From assembly GCA_964351745.1 (NCBI GenBank), contig CAYGPI010000059.1, positions 1 to 18,265 of the forward strand: a DNA stretch of 18,265 nt, given 5' to 3'. The notes under the pieces were generated by a model. That model did not search any database. It had not been told where the DNA came from and was given only the letters and a program-made list of their open reading frames with translations. Numbering within the stretch: position 1 is the stretch's first letter; each line of letters starts with the position of its first letter. This document shows positions 7,621 through 14,692 of this stretch, in pieces. The translations under genes and the position numbers were made by a program. Source of the stretch: CAYNJF01 sp964351745. Its GTDB lineage: Bacteria; Pseudomonadota; Gammaproteobacteria; Berkiellales; Berkiellaceae.

Positions 7621-9861
7621 ATGAAAGCATTGAAGAAAAAGGACATAAGACAAGCGGCTATGACCACAATCCCAGCTAATGATAGTCACTCACTAGAGGC
7701 GGCCATAGCTGCTAGCTGGTCTAAAGTAGCCCCATTCTGGCCACTCAAAAACCTGATCGCAGTTAATCCGATCGCGGGCTTTGAAGACTTGTCTTTTGAA
7801 GAGGGCCTTAAACAGGCGCAGGCCTATTTTCAGCAAAAAGAGATGCCTGAAAGTATGCAGCATGTAAATCGCGAATGTATTAAATGGCTACAAGCCTTTT
7901 TTGACGAAGGGCAATCAACCATTCATATGCCACTGCGTCATCAAGGGTTTTTGAAAAGCACCTTATCTTTGATAAAATTCGATGAACAGATTCATAAGAT
8001 TGATCCTCAAAAACTTCAATGGCTTGCAAATCTTCCACAAAAGCCTGAGATGATTATTGCTGAAGCACTTCTTCACCTTGGTATACCAGCTAATGAGCAA
8101 GAACAGTTTTTAACGCTTATGTTATCAACGCTTTCCGGTTGGTCTGCGTATATACAATACCGCACTAGTTGGGCAGATGCTGAGGATACAGCGACCTCCC
8201 ACACAGTCACACAAAGCGAATATCTTGCCTTTAGACTGGTTCTCACCTGTCTTATCTGGCCCGATGCCAAGGGCTTGATCGAGTGGCATCACAATGCTTT
8301 GAAAAATGCCAACGTTACAGTCATCTGCGATAATATGACTGCGAGTGAATCTTCTTACCAACTGGACTTGCTCAAGCAAGTTATAAATATAGAGCAACCG
8401 AAGACAATCAGCAGATCAAAAGCGCAGTTGGTCTTTTGCATAGATGTCCGCTCAGAGCCTTTTCGCAGAGCGTTAGAGGCTCAAGGTGATTATGAGACCT
8501 ATGGTTTTGCAGGTTTTTTTGGTGTGCCTGTTGCTATTAAAAACGCCGTAACTGGTGAAAGCCACGCCTCGTGCCCAGTTCTGCTTAAGCCTGCTCAAAC
8601 AATTATTGAGCACCCAAATTTCTCACATCAATCTTGTAGGCAAGATCATAACAAGCTGCAAGGTCTTAAAAGGCTTTATCAATCGGTCAAATATACTTTC
8701 ACAACACCTTTCAGTCTTGTTGAAGCAATGGGGCTTGGTAATGGCATTTGGATGGGGATCAGAAGTTTTTCGCCAAAGGCAGCGGCAAAAATTCAATCTG
8801 GACTAAAAAAATCCATCTTATCTAGCTATACCCTGACACCTGATACCCAAGCTATCCCCCTTGAACAACAGGTTGCTTACGGGACGGGTGCTATAAAGAT
8901 GATGGGGCTTACTGAAAACTTTGCTCCCTTAGTCGTGTTCTGCGGTCATGGCAGTACAACGCAAAATAATGCCTATGCTACGGCACTAGATTGCGGTGCT
9001 TGTGGTGGACGGCATGGCGCTCCGAATGCACGCATTCTGGCATCAATATTAAATAACGCAGATGTCAGAAAGTCACTTGCTAAACAGGGGATACATGTTC
9101 CAAAGGATACACTTTTCATCGCTGCCGAGCATAATACAACGACTGATGAAGTGGAATTTTACGCTCACGATCTTGAGTTAGAAAAATCCGATCAGCTGCT
9201 AGATCTTCAAAACGCTCTACAACTCGCTAGGAATGAGAATAGCTTTTGGCGTGCGCATGAAATGGGCGTCAATACAAACATAGCTCAAGCACAAAATGCA
9301 ACAGCACTACGCGCTCAAGACTGGGCACAGGTGCGCCCTGAATGGGGACTTGCTAGAAACGCCGCCTTTATTGCTGCACCTCGATCACTAACAAAAAACA
9401 TCAACCTGGAAGGCCGCTCGTTCTTACATTCTTATGAATGGGAAAAAGATCAAGATGGCTCTTCACTGACTACTATCTTAACAGCGCCGATGGTCGTTGC
9501 TCAATGGATCAACGCTCAGTATTTGTTCTCAACACTTGATAACGTAGCATTTGGCGGTGGCAGCAAAATTACCAAAAATATCACTGGTAAAATCGGTATC
9601 ATGCAGGGGAATGCCAGCGATTTGATGCATGGCCTGCCGCTTCAATCCGTTTTTAAATCTGATGAGGAAGCCTATCACAAGCCGATGCGTCTGACCGTAA
9701 TTGTCTATGCGCCCAAAACACATATTGATCCCATTGTTAAGGGGCAAGCCATCCTGCAAAAACTTTTTGGCAATGGGTGGGTGCATATGATTTGTCATGA
9801 TCCAAAGGAAAAACAAAAATTTAGTCTGCAAAGAGACCTGACATGGACCAAGCTGCAATAA
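7621..9861 (+). CDS. dabA: DabA, zinc-dependent carbonic-anhydrase-like subunit (DUF2309)
   Basis: This is a 746-residue protein of the DUF2309/DabA family. The N-terminal part has PFWPLKNLIAVNPIAGF (38-54). The two zinc-site motifs are intact: VFCIDVRSEPFRRALE (271-286), giving Cys273 and Asp275, and FCGHGSTTQNNAYATALDCG, giving His443 and Cys458, with the same 2- and 15-residue spacings as the ligands of Halothiobacillus DabA2. It binds DabB at the cytoplasmic face and turns CO2 into trapped bicarbonate in an energy-coupled way. I chose the ATG at 7621 because AAGAGG (7609-7614) precedes it by 6 bases and overlaps the dabB stop; an in-frame Met at 7552 inside dabB has no such signal. It is somewhat shorter than many DabA proteins. 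Confidence 0.93.
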   Translation: MKALKKKDIRQAAMTTIPANDSHSLEAAIAASWSKVAPFWPLKNLIAVNPIAGFEDLSFEEGLKQAQAYFQQKEMPESMQHVNRECIKWLQAFFDEGQSTIHMPLRHQGFLKSTLSLIKFDEQIHKIDPQKLQWLANLPQKPEMIIAEALLHLGIPANEQEQFLTLMLSTLSGWSAYIQYRTSWADAEDTATSHTVTQSEYLAFRLVLTCLIWPDAKGLIEWHHNALKNANVTVICDNMTASESSYQLDLLKQVINIEQPKTISRSKAQLVFCIDVRSEPFRRALEAQGDYETYGFAGFFGVPVAIKNAVTGESHASCPVLLKPAQTIIEHPNFSHQSCRQDHNKLQGLKRLYQSVKYTFTTPFSLVEAMGLGNGIWMGIRSFSPKAAAKIQSGLKKSILSSYTLTPDTQAIPLEQQVAYGTGAIKMMGLTENFAPLVVFCGHGSTTQNNAYATALDCGACGGRHGAPNARILASILNNADVRKSLAKQGIHVPKDTLFIAAEHNTTTDEVEFYAHDLELEKSDQLLDLQNALQLARNENSFWRAHEMGVNTNIAQAQNATALRAQDWAQVRPEWGLARNAAFIAAPRSLTKNINLEGRSFLHSYEWEKDQDGSSLTTILTAPMVVAQWINAQYLFSTLDNVAFGGGSKITKNITGKIGIMQGNASDLMHGLPLQSVFKSDEEAYHKPMRLTVIVYAPKTHIDPIVKGQAILQKLFGNGWVHMICHDPKEKQKFSLQRDLTWTKLQ

Positions 9862-10541
9862 AAAATCAGAATACGTCACCATATGCTGGATGTAGTGTTG
9901 TTCTAACAACCAAGCATCAAAAATCGATCGCCCTTGCTCCACCTTTTAAGAAAATTCTCGGTGCGGGAATGCTCGAATGTGTGGTGAATACAGACCAGCT
10001 TTGTACGTTTTCAGGGGAGATTGAGTGCGAAGGAAACGCCCTAGACGCAGTCCGCTCTAATTCGCTGGAAGCGGTGTTGCCAAAATCAGCCAAGCCGGGA
10101 TCAGAATATCAATTCCCGAAACCAGCAGGTGCAACTTGGGAACAGTTTATATACGAATTTACCGAAAGAGAAATATTGTTGGTTTCGTGCGGACAGGTTC
10201 AAGAACGGCTGGAGCCTGAGCACCTGAAGATGAAGAACGAAAATTCCGGCAAGCCAACACTGCATTGGACATTGTTACGTTCTCTCACCACAACAGGGGT
10301 CAGTATTTCTTGGCAAGATCAAGATGTCACTGATCGTGTTAAAAAGCAGAAGCAGGAATTGGCGAACAAACTCAAACAAACGTTCGGTCTTTCAGAAGAC
10401 CCCCCGTTCCTTGGAATGAAAGCAAGAAAGCATACAAAGCAAGGTTTGTTATCAAAGCCGCCGATAATGTGCTGCGCCAGCTTACTGGTTGACAATGACA
10501 TGCATAGACTGGTGCGAACTGGTCAATTGCCAAGCCCCTGA
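9843..10541 (+). pseudogene. Chimeric unknown ORF overlapping dabA; C-terminus frameshifted
   Basis: The open frame encodes 232 residues, starts within the last codons of dabA (19-base overlap) and has AAGAGA 6 bases before its ATG. Residues 14-80 (YAGCSVVLTTKHQK..., TDQLCTFSGEIECEG) resemble from memory the start of DUF6671 proteins, with several consensus positions changed. From about residue 94 (ATWEQFIYEF) to 188 it reads as another, possibly winged-helix, segment (KPTLHWTLLRSL, KKQKQELANKLKQTFG). At 10409-10412 the frame appears to slip: the next frame continues as WNESKKAYKARFVIKAADNV and stops at 10490-10492, while the current frame runs on as arginine/lysine-rich low-sense sequence. 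A single lost base would explain this. The original product would end at 10492. The function is unknown. Confidence 0.5.
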
Positions 10542-10815
10542 TTTCCCATGACTAAAAGCTCCGCACTTCGTTTTTCCAAGTACGGTGTTTTTCTGGAATG
10601 GGGCATATATAGGAGAAAAATCAGAGAAAAACGGAGTGTTTTTAGAGAAAGCAAGTCAAGTGAAAATGGCAAAAAAGCCAGCAGATACTAGGCTTTTGAG
10701 GCTATGCCATCTCGGGCATATGAAAGTTTGTTTTAAGTTAATGGCGGAGGTTAGTATCCACCAATATAAAGCTCTCCAATCTGGGTGGGAAATGTGCAAT
10801 AAGCTTATATATAGT
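10542..10815. other. Junction region between dabA-linked ORF and the operator repeats
   Basis: This stretch holds no convincing gene. A GTG-started 79-codon frame (10585-10824) runs through it but lacks domain features and ends inside palindrome A. The block contains CCCATGACTAA (10545-10555), repeated at 14487-14497, and the second copy of the 60-bp direct repeat. It looks like an assembly scar between modules. Confidence 0.5.
10741..10800 (+). repeat. Right copy of the 60-bp direct repeat
   Basis: This is the same-orientation partner of 4261-4320, about 80 percent identical by eye. The two copies enclose the SOUL-lysR-dabBA-chimeric ORF module (about 6.4 kb). Confidence 0.65.
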
Positions 10816-10854
10816 ATGTCCTAAAAGTGCCAATAAATGCTACAAATAGGACAT
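10816..10854 (+). repeat. 39-bp palindromic element, copy A
   Basis: The element begins ATGTCCTAAAAGTG and ends TAGGACAT. It is exactly as long as copies B and C. It is followed by ATATCAT and, 9 bases after the element, AATATATTC, which also follows copy C inside the abiEi coding start. It therefore looks like a decayed copy of the abiE operator plus start region. The pseudogene on the minus strand ends at 10872, directly after this match. Confidence 0.7.
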
Positions 10855-10871
10855 ATCATAAAAATATATTC

Positions 10872-11719
10872 TTACTTAAGCAGCACCCAGATTTCTGTTA
10901 GAAGCTCTGTTTCTGCGACTTCATGATCAAAATTATGATAACAGAAGATACATGGTAAATCGCCTAACTCCTCACCAGATTCTGGGAGCCAATCACGATA
11001 TAGGTGATAAATTGTATCGCCGATATTATCGCATGATCCCTTATGAGTCGTAGCCGCATATCTACCAGCGGGTAACTCTCTATCGATCACTTCATCGCTC
11101 AATTTAAAATCTTGCGGCACAGTAAGAGCCAAATCAAATCGCCACTCTTCTGGTGGAGTTTCTCGAGGATCGGCGTATCCGTACCCAAATGCTTCGCCTG
11201 CCTTTGGTTTTAAATTAATTGGCTGTGCTTTGGCCCATGATATTAATTTATCCAACGTAATGGACAATTACATAGGATCGCCATGATGTTCCATCACTGC
11301 CAATCTTCTTGAGGGCAGAGCTTTTATTGTGATTGTCATAATCTTTTTACCTTTAATATGCAATGAATATGGTGGATTTTCCCATGCTCTCCAATTGGCA
11401 TTACTTCTAAAGCCACTTGGCGATTGGCCACATACTTGTTTAAAAGCTCGGCTAAATGCTTCATGAGATTCAAATCCTGTATCCAAAGCGATGTTAATAA
11501 TTGTATCTTCTTTTTGCCAGTCAATTGGTGAGAAGCTCGTTTAAGCCGCAGCCATTTAATATAACTTTTCAAAGATACACCTGCATGTGCTGTAAATAGA
11601 CGATGAAAATGGTACTTTGAAAAACAAGAGATGCGGCACAGTTCTTCTAGTTCAAGCTCTTCATCAAGATGCTTGCCTATAAAATCAATAACTCTGTTAA
11701 CGCGTTCTTTGTAACTCAT
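10872..11719 (-). pseudogene. AraC-family regulator with GyrI-like effector domain, broken
   Basis: Three consecutive pieces together make one AraC/GyrI-type protein. The first (from ATG at 11719) has MSYKERVNRVIDFIGKHL and the first helix-turn-helix with FSKYHFHRLFTAHAG, up to KRASHQL. At about 11520-11521 one base is missing; the adjacent frame continues as WQKEDTIINIALDTGFESHE, the second helix-turn-helix, and then the start of the GyrI-like ligand domain (MTITIKALPSRRLAVMEHHG). A TAA at 11268-11270 then breaks that frame, after which it continues unchanged (SITLDKLISWAKAQ to LLTEIWVLLK). Intact relatives bind small molecules or drugs. Two independent lesions argue for true decay rather than one sequencing error. 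It is bracketed by palindromes A and B. Confidence 0.85.
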
Positions 11720-11819
11720 AATAACCATAATTCTTTGTCTACCCATTCACAGTTCCAAGAATATAGGCAATGCAGATTTTACGCTTGACCACTCTTGCTA
11801 AAATAGGTAAAAATGTAGC

Positions 11820-11858
11820 ATGTCCTAATAGTGACGATATTTGCTGCTTTTAGGACAT
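11820..11858 (+). repeat. 39-bp palindromic element, copy B
   Basis: The element begins ATGTCCTAATAGTG and ends TTTTAGGACAT. It lies 81 bases upstream of copy C, about eight helical turns. TTGACC at 11785-11790 with an A/T-rich -10-like stretch near 11808-11814 lies just before it, so it may sit over a second, upstream promoter. Confidence 0.7.
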
Positions 11859-11873
11859 GCCATACAATAATCC

Positions 11874-11902
11874 TTGACGGACGTTAATTCTTGAAATACC
11901 AT
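11874..11902 (+). promoter_or_regulatory. Probable abiE promoter overlapping operator C
   Basis: TTGACG (11874-11879) is followed after 17 bases by TACCAT (11897-11902). The -10 overlaps the first two bases of palindrome C, so a protein bound to the palindrome would block transcription. Confidence 0.5.
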
Positions 11903-11939
11903 GTCCTATAAGTGGCATTTTTTAACACTTTTAGGACAT
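11901..11939 (+). promoter_or_regulatory. 39-bp palindromic operator, copy C, containing the abiEi Shine-Dalgarno
   Basis: ATGTCCTATAAGTG (11901-11914) and CACTTTTAGGACAT (11926-11939) form 14-bp arms with one mismatch around an 11-base centre. The AGGA at 11933-11936 in the right arm is the only Shine-Dalgarno for the abiEi ATG at 11943 (6-base spacer). AbiEi proteins of other bacteria are known to repress their own operon by binding inverted repeats, which fits here. In RNA form the hairpin would also bury the ribosome-binding site. Confidence 0.7.
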
Positions 11940-11942
11940 ATC

Positions 11943-12749
11943 ATGTTTTCAGAATATATTCAGCAACTAAGAGCTAGCGGTAGGCGCCACTTCACCTCTG
12001 AGGAAATACGTGCGCAATTACAGCTATCTGATAGTTCTGCTAGATCTGGTTTGTACCGATTAAAAAGAGATAAGAAGGTTATAAGTCCTGTTAATGGGCT
12101 ATATGTCATTGTACCGCCTGAATATCAATCTTACGGTTCAATCCCCGCAGAAGAGCTGGTGCCTATCATAATGCAACACCTACAAGCCGATTATTATGTT
12201 GGATTGCTCAGCGCTGGATTATTCTATGGCGCAACTCATCAAAAACCAGCACGCTTCCAGGTCATTACTAACAAGAGAATCAAACACTCCCTTGAATTTG
12301 GTGATGTGGTTATTGAACTTGTTTATAAAGGTTCTCTACAAGATTTACCAATACAAGATTTTGTGGTTAGCACTGGCTACTTGAAAGTATCTACTCCAGA
12401 ATTATTAGCAATTGATTTGTTTAAATACAGCAATAGAGCTGGCGGCATTAGCCACATTGCTACCGTTTTATCTGAACTTGCGCCTAGCATTGATGAGGAT
12501 AAACTCATTGCACTTGCTGAAGAATTAGGAGAAGTCTGCCAGATACAAAGGCTAGGCTTCATGCTAGAAAGAATTGATGTGCTTGAGGATGAAGAGAAGA
12601 AAGAGCAAATTATCCAAAAGCTTGCAGAATATCTACAAGGCCTAGATCGTCCTTATGTTGCACTGGTGCCTTATATATCAAGAACCGGACATCCTAAATG
12701 TAAAAAATGGAAAATTATTGAAAATACTGATTTTGAGAGTGATTTATGA
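11943..12749 (+). CDS. abiEi: AbiEi-family antitoxin / autorepressor (type IV toxin-antitoxin)
   Basis: This is a 268-residue protein from the ATG at 11943. I prefer this to the in-frame ATG at 11901, which lies inside the palindrome and would add an unlikely leader. The N-terminal winged helix (about 3-60: SEYIQQLRASGRRHFTSEEI, SARSGLYRLKRDKKV, NGLYVIVPPEY) is the DNA-binding domain. The middle (YYVGLLSAGLFYGATHQKPA) matches the AbiEi C-terminal domain that neutralises the toxin. The ATGA overlap with abiEii (12746-12749) indicates coupling. It likely represses its own promoter at the palindromes and counteracts AbiEii without a stable complex, as known for this family. The sequence looks complete. 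Confidence 0.88.
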   Translation: MFSEYIQQLRASGRRHFTSEEIRAQLQLSDSSARSGLYRLKRDKKVISPVNGLYVIVPPEYQSYGSIPAEELVPIIMQHLQADYYVGLLSAGLFYGATHQKPARFQVITNKRIKHSLEFGDVVIELVYKGSLQDLPIQDFVVSTGYLKVSTPELLAIDLFKYSNRAGGISHIATVLSELAPSIDEDKLIALAEELGEVCQIQRLGFMLERIDVLEDEEKKEQIIQKLAEYLQGLDRPYVALVPYISRTGHPKCKKWKIIENTDFESDL

Positions 12750-13531
12750 TACCAGAAAATTTTATAGAAAAATGGCGGCAACATGTCAAATGGCAAACCC
12801 CTGCTCAAGTTGAGCAAGATTTAATAATAAGCAGAGCATTAACGGATTTATATAATGATCCGCATGTAAGCGAAGTTTTAGTTTTTAGAGGCGGCACGGC
12901 ACTGAACAAATTATTTCTGAAGCCTCCTTCTAGGTATAGTGAGGATATAGATTTTGTCCAAAAAAAAGCGGACTCCATCGGCCAAACAATAGATGCCATA
13001 CGAGCAATCTTAAAGCCTTGGCTTGGTGATCCTAAATGGAAAATTACTCAGCGCAGTGCTAAATTGATTTATAAATACGAAGCAATCAATAAGCTGCCAG
13101 CAAAACTCAAGATTGAAATCAACACCACTGAGCATTTCCAAGTGCTGCCATTACGCAGTGAAGAATTTAATGTGGATTCTGATTGGTGGCGTGGTAATGC
13201 CAAAATTGCAACTTTTGAGATTGATGAGTTAATGGCAACAAAACTTAGAGCGCTTTACCAAAGACGCAAAGGACGGGATTTATTTGATTTGTGGTATGTT
13301 ACAAAAAATGAATTGATCAATCTGGACCGCGTATTTGAGATATTTGCCAAATACTGTGCTAATGATGAGTCTCATTTCACTAAAGATGAATTTATCAAAA
13401 ACCTAGAGCTTAAACGTGATCACCAAGCTTTCCAGTCAGATATGCATGCATTGCTACCAACAGGATTAAAGTGGGATTTTGATGAAGCATACCAGTTTGT
13501 ATTTGATAATGTTATCAGCAGGCTGCCATGA
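12746..13531 (+). CDS. abiEii: AbiEii-family nucleotidyltransferase toxin
   Basis: This 261-residue protein belongs to the AbiEii/AbiGii nucleotidyltransferase family. The active-site motif FRGGTALNKLF (47-57) supplies the GG-T nucleotide loop, and RYSEDIDF (63-70) gives the two metal-binding Asp residues 67 and 69. The segment ATKLRALYQRRKGRDLFDLW is the conserved Lys-rich helix that carries the third motif. Known relatives transfer nucleotides to tRNA ends and stop growth, giving phage resistance. The enzyme looks intact. Its stop overlaps the ATG of the metallophosphoesterase (ATGA, 13528-13531), so three proteins are made from one coupled message. Confidence 0.9.
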   Translation: MIPENFIEKWRQHVKWQTPAQVEQDLIISRALTDLYNDPHVSEVLVFRGGTALNKLFLKPPSRYSEDIDFVQKKADSIGQTIDAIRAILKPWLGDPKWKITQRSAKLIYKYEAINKLPAKLKIEINTTEHFQVLPLRSEEFNVDSDWWRGNAKIATFEIDELMATKLRALYQRRKGRDLFDLWYVTKNELINLDRVFEIFAKYCANDESHFTKDEFIKNLELKRDHQAFQSDMHALLPTGLKWDFDEAYQFVFDNVISRLP

Positions 13532-14337
13532 GATTAGCATGGGTTACTGATATTCATTTGAATTTTTTAGAATCTACTGACAGAAAAAGATTCTATCAGG
13601 ATGTTGTTGCCACAGGCTCTAATGAGGTTTTAATTAGTGGCGATATTGCTGAGGCCCCAACTATTTCTGAAATTCTTGAAGAAATGGCTCAACATATCAC
13701 TAAGCCAATTTATTTTGTTCTAGGTAACCATGATTATTATCAAAGTAGCGTTGAAAATGTTAGACAAAGAGTTACTCAGTTATCCCAAGAAAGTCCATCA
13801 GTAAATTGGTTGCCTGAAACTGGTTTAGTGCAATTAAGCAAAGATACTCTGCTGCTTGGAGAAGATTGCTGGGCTGATGGCCGTTATGGTAATTATGCGG
13901 ATAGCAGAGTTATGCTTAATGATAGTCGTATGATCCAAGAGCTTCGAGAAGGCAGCATAATTGGTAAATACCAGCTTCTAGATGCGATGCAGAAATTAGC
14001 TGATAGTGATGCTGCAAGATTAAAGAAAAATCTGCAATTAGCAGTGCAGCAACATTCGCAAAAAAAAATTATTGTTTTAGTTCATGTGCCACCATTTAGA
14101 GAAAGCTGTATGCATGAAGGAGAAATCAGCAGCGATGATTATTTACCATTTTTTGCCTCAAAAATAACAGGTGAAGTGTTACTGGAAGCAGCAAAAGCTA
14201 ATCCAGAAATCGATTTCTTAGTTTTATGTGGCCATACCCATAGCAGCTCCTACTACAAACCTCTTGACAATTTAACCATCAAAGCAGGTAGCGTGGAATA
14301 TGGCAAACCTATTATTCAGGAGATCATTGAGTTATGA
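13528..14337 (+). CDS. Calcineurin-like metallophosphoesterase in the abiE operon
   Basis: This 269-residue soluble protein has every dinuclear-metal motif: DIH (Asp8, His10), SGDIAEA (Asp39), GNHDY (Asn67, His68), VHVPPF (His186) and GHTHS (His236, His238). It should hydrolyse a phosphomonoester, phosphodiester or cyclic nucleotide bond; the substrate is unknown. There is no signal peptide. The start overlaps the abiEii stop by four bases and the stop overlaps the next ATG the same way, so it is translated as part of the toxin operon. It might remove the modification made by AbiEii, degrade a nucleotide signal, or be a cargo gene; these are inferences. Confidence 0.88.
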   Translation: MRLAWVTDIHLNFLESTDRKRFYQDVVATGSNEVLISGDIAEAPTISEILEEMAQHITKPIYFVLGNHDYYQSSVENVRQRVTQLSQESPSVNWLPETGLVQLSKDTLLLGEDCWADGRYGNYADSRVMLNDSRMIQELREGSIIGKYQLLDAMQKLADSDAARLKKNLQLAVQQHSQKKIIVLVHVPPFRESCMHEGEISSDDYLPFFASKITGEVLLEAAKANPEIDFLVLCGHTHSSSYYKPLDNLTIKAGSVEYGKPIIQEIIEL

Positions 14338-14486
14338 AAATATCAGAAACTGACAGGTTAATTTTACGCACATGGATTGATGAAGACCTGCAACCAATGC
14401 TTGCTATCAATCAAGCTCCAAAGGTTATGGAATATGTTCCTGAATTACAGGATGCAAATAGTTGCCTTATATCCTCTTTTAGATAG
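14334..14486 (+). pseudogene. Truncated GNAT acetyltransferase (N-terminal 50 residues)
   Basis: Starting with an ATGA overlap on the metallophosphoesterase, the frame encodes MKISETDRLILRTWIDEDLQ and continues to EYVPEL, the usual start of RimJ/RimL-like N-acetyltransferases, then ends at TAG after 50 residues. Normal proteins have about 170 residues and the acetyl-CoA-binding loop is absent. The break coincides with the right edge of the cassette, just before CCCATGACTAA. In the source genome this was probably the fourth gene of the operon. Confidence 0.75.
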
Positions 14487-14524
14487 CCCATGACTAAGCC
14501 CCATTTTTGTCAAAACGCCTATGC

Positions 14525-14545
14525 TGAGTAGGGGCTCTTCATCAA
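14525..14545 (+). repeat. Right copy of the ~20-bp direct repeat flanking the accessory region
   Basis: TGAGTA, two G residues, then GGCTCTTCATCAA; this matches 4238-4257 with one extra base. It lies between the truncated GNAT and tRNA-Ser. Confidence 0.5.
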
Positions 14546-14692
14546 GAAAGGGAGAATTTTGGGTGATTTGGTGATTCTCTAGGTACGCATGTGTTGCGTG
14601 ACTAAAATGCGCTAAAGTCTATGAATACTGGGGTTTAGAGGAATCTTCTTAACCTGAGAAAATCTAGCAAAAACTTTTCGAGAATTAAAAAT

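Noticed and set aside
10741..10748. TGGCGGAG inside the right 60-bp repeat equals the CCA end and acceptor start of tRNA-Ser (14693-14700 on the plus strand), hinting at an att site.
   Set aside because: Only 8 bases match, the sequence diverges at once, and the paired repeat at 4261 does not share the full 8-mer; chance is sufficient.
10585..10824. A 79-codon GTG-started frame.
   Set aside because: It runs through the 60-bp repeat and ends in palindrome A, has no Shine-Dalgarno and no domain character.
10816..11939. Three similar palindromes considered as a CRISPR array.
   Set aside because: Spacing is about 1 kb and 81 bp, the repeats are imperfect palindromes with variable centres, and there are no regular spacers or cas genes.
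11901..11942. Upstream in-frame ATG for abiEi that would add 14 residues.
   Set aside because: It lies at the first base of the palindrome and at the putative -10, with no ribosome-binding site; the ATG at 11943 has AGGA 6 bases upstream.
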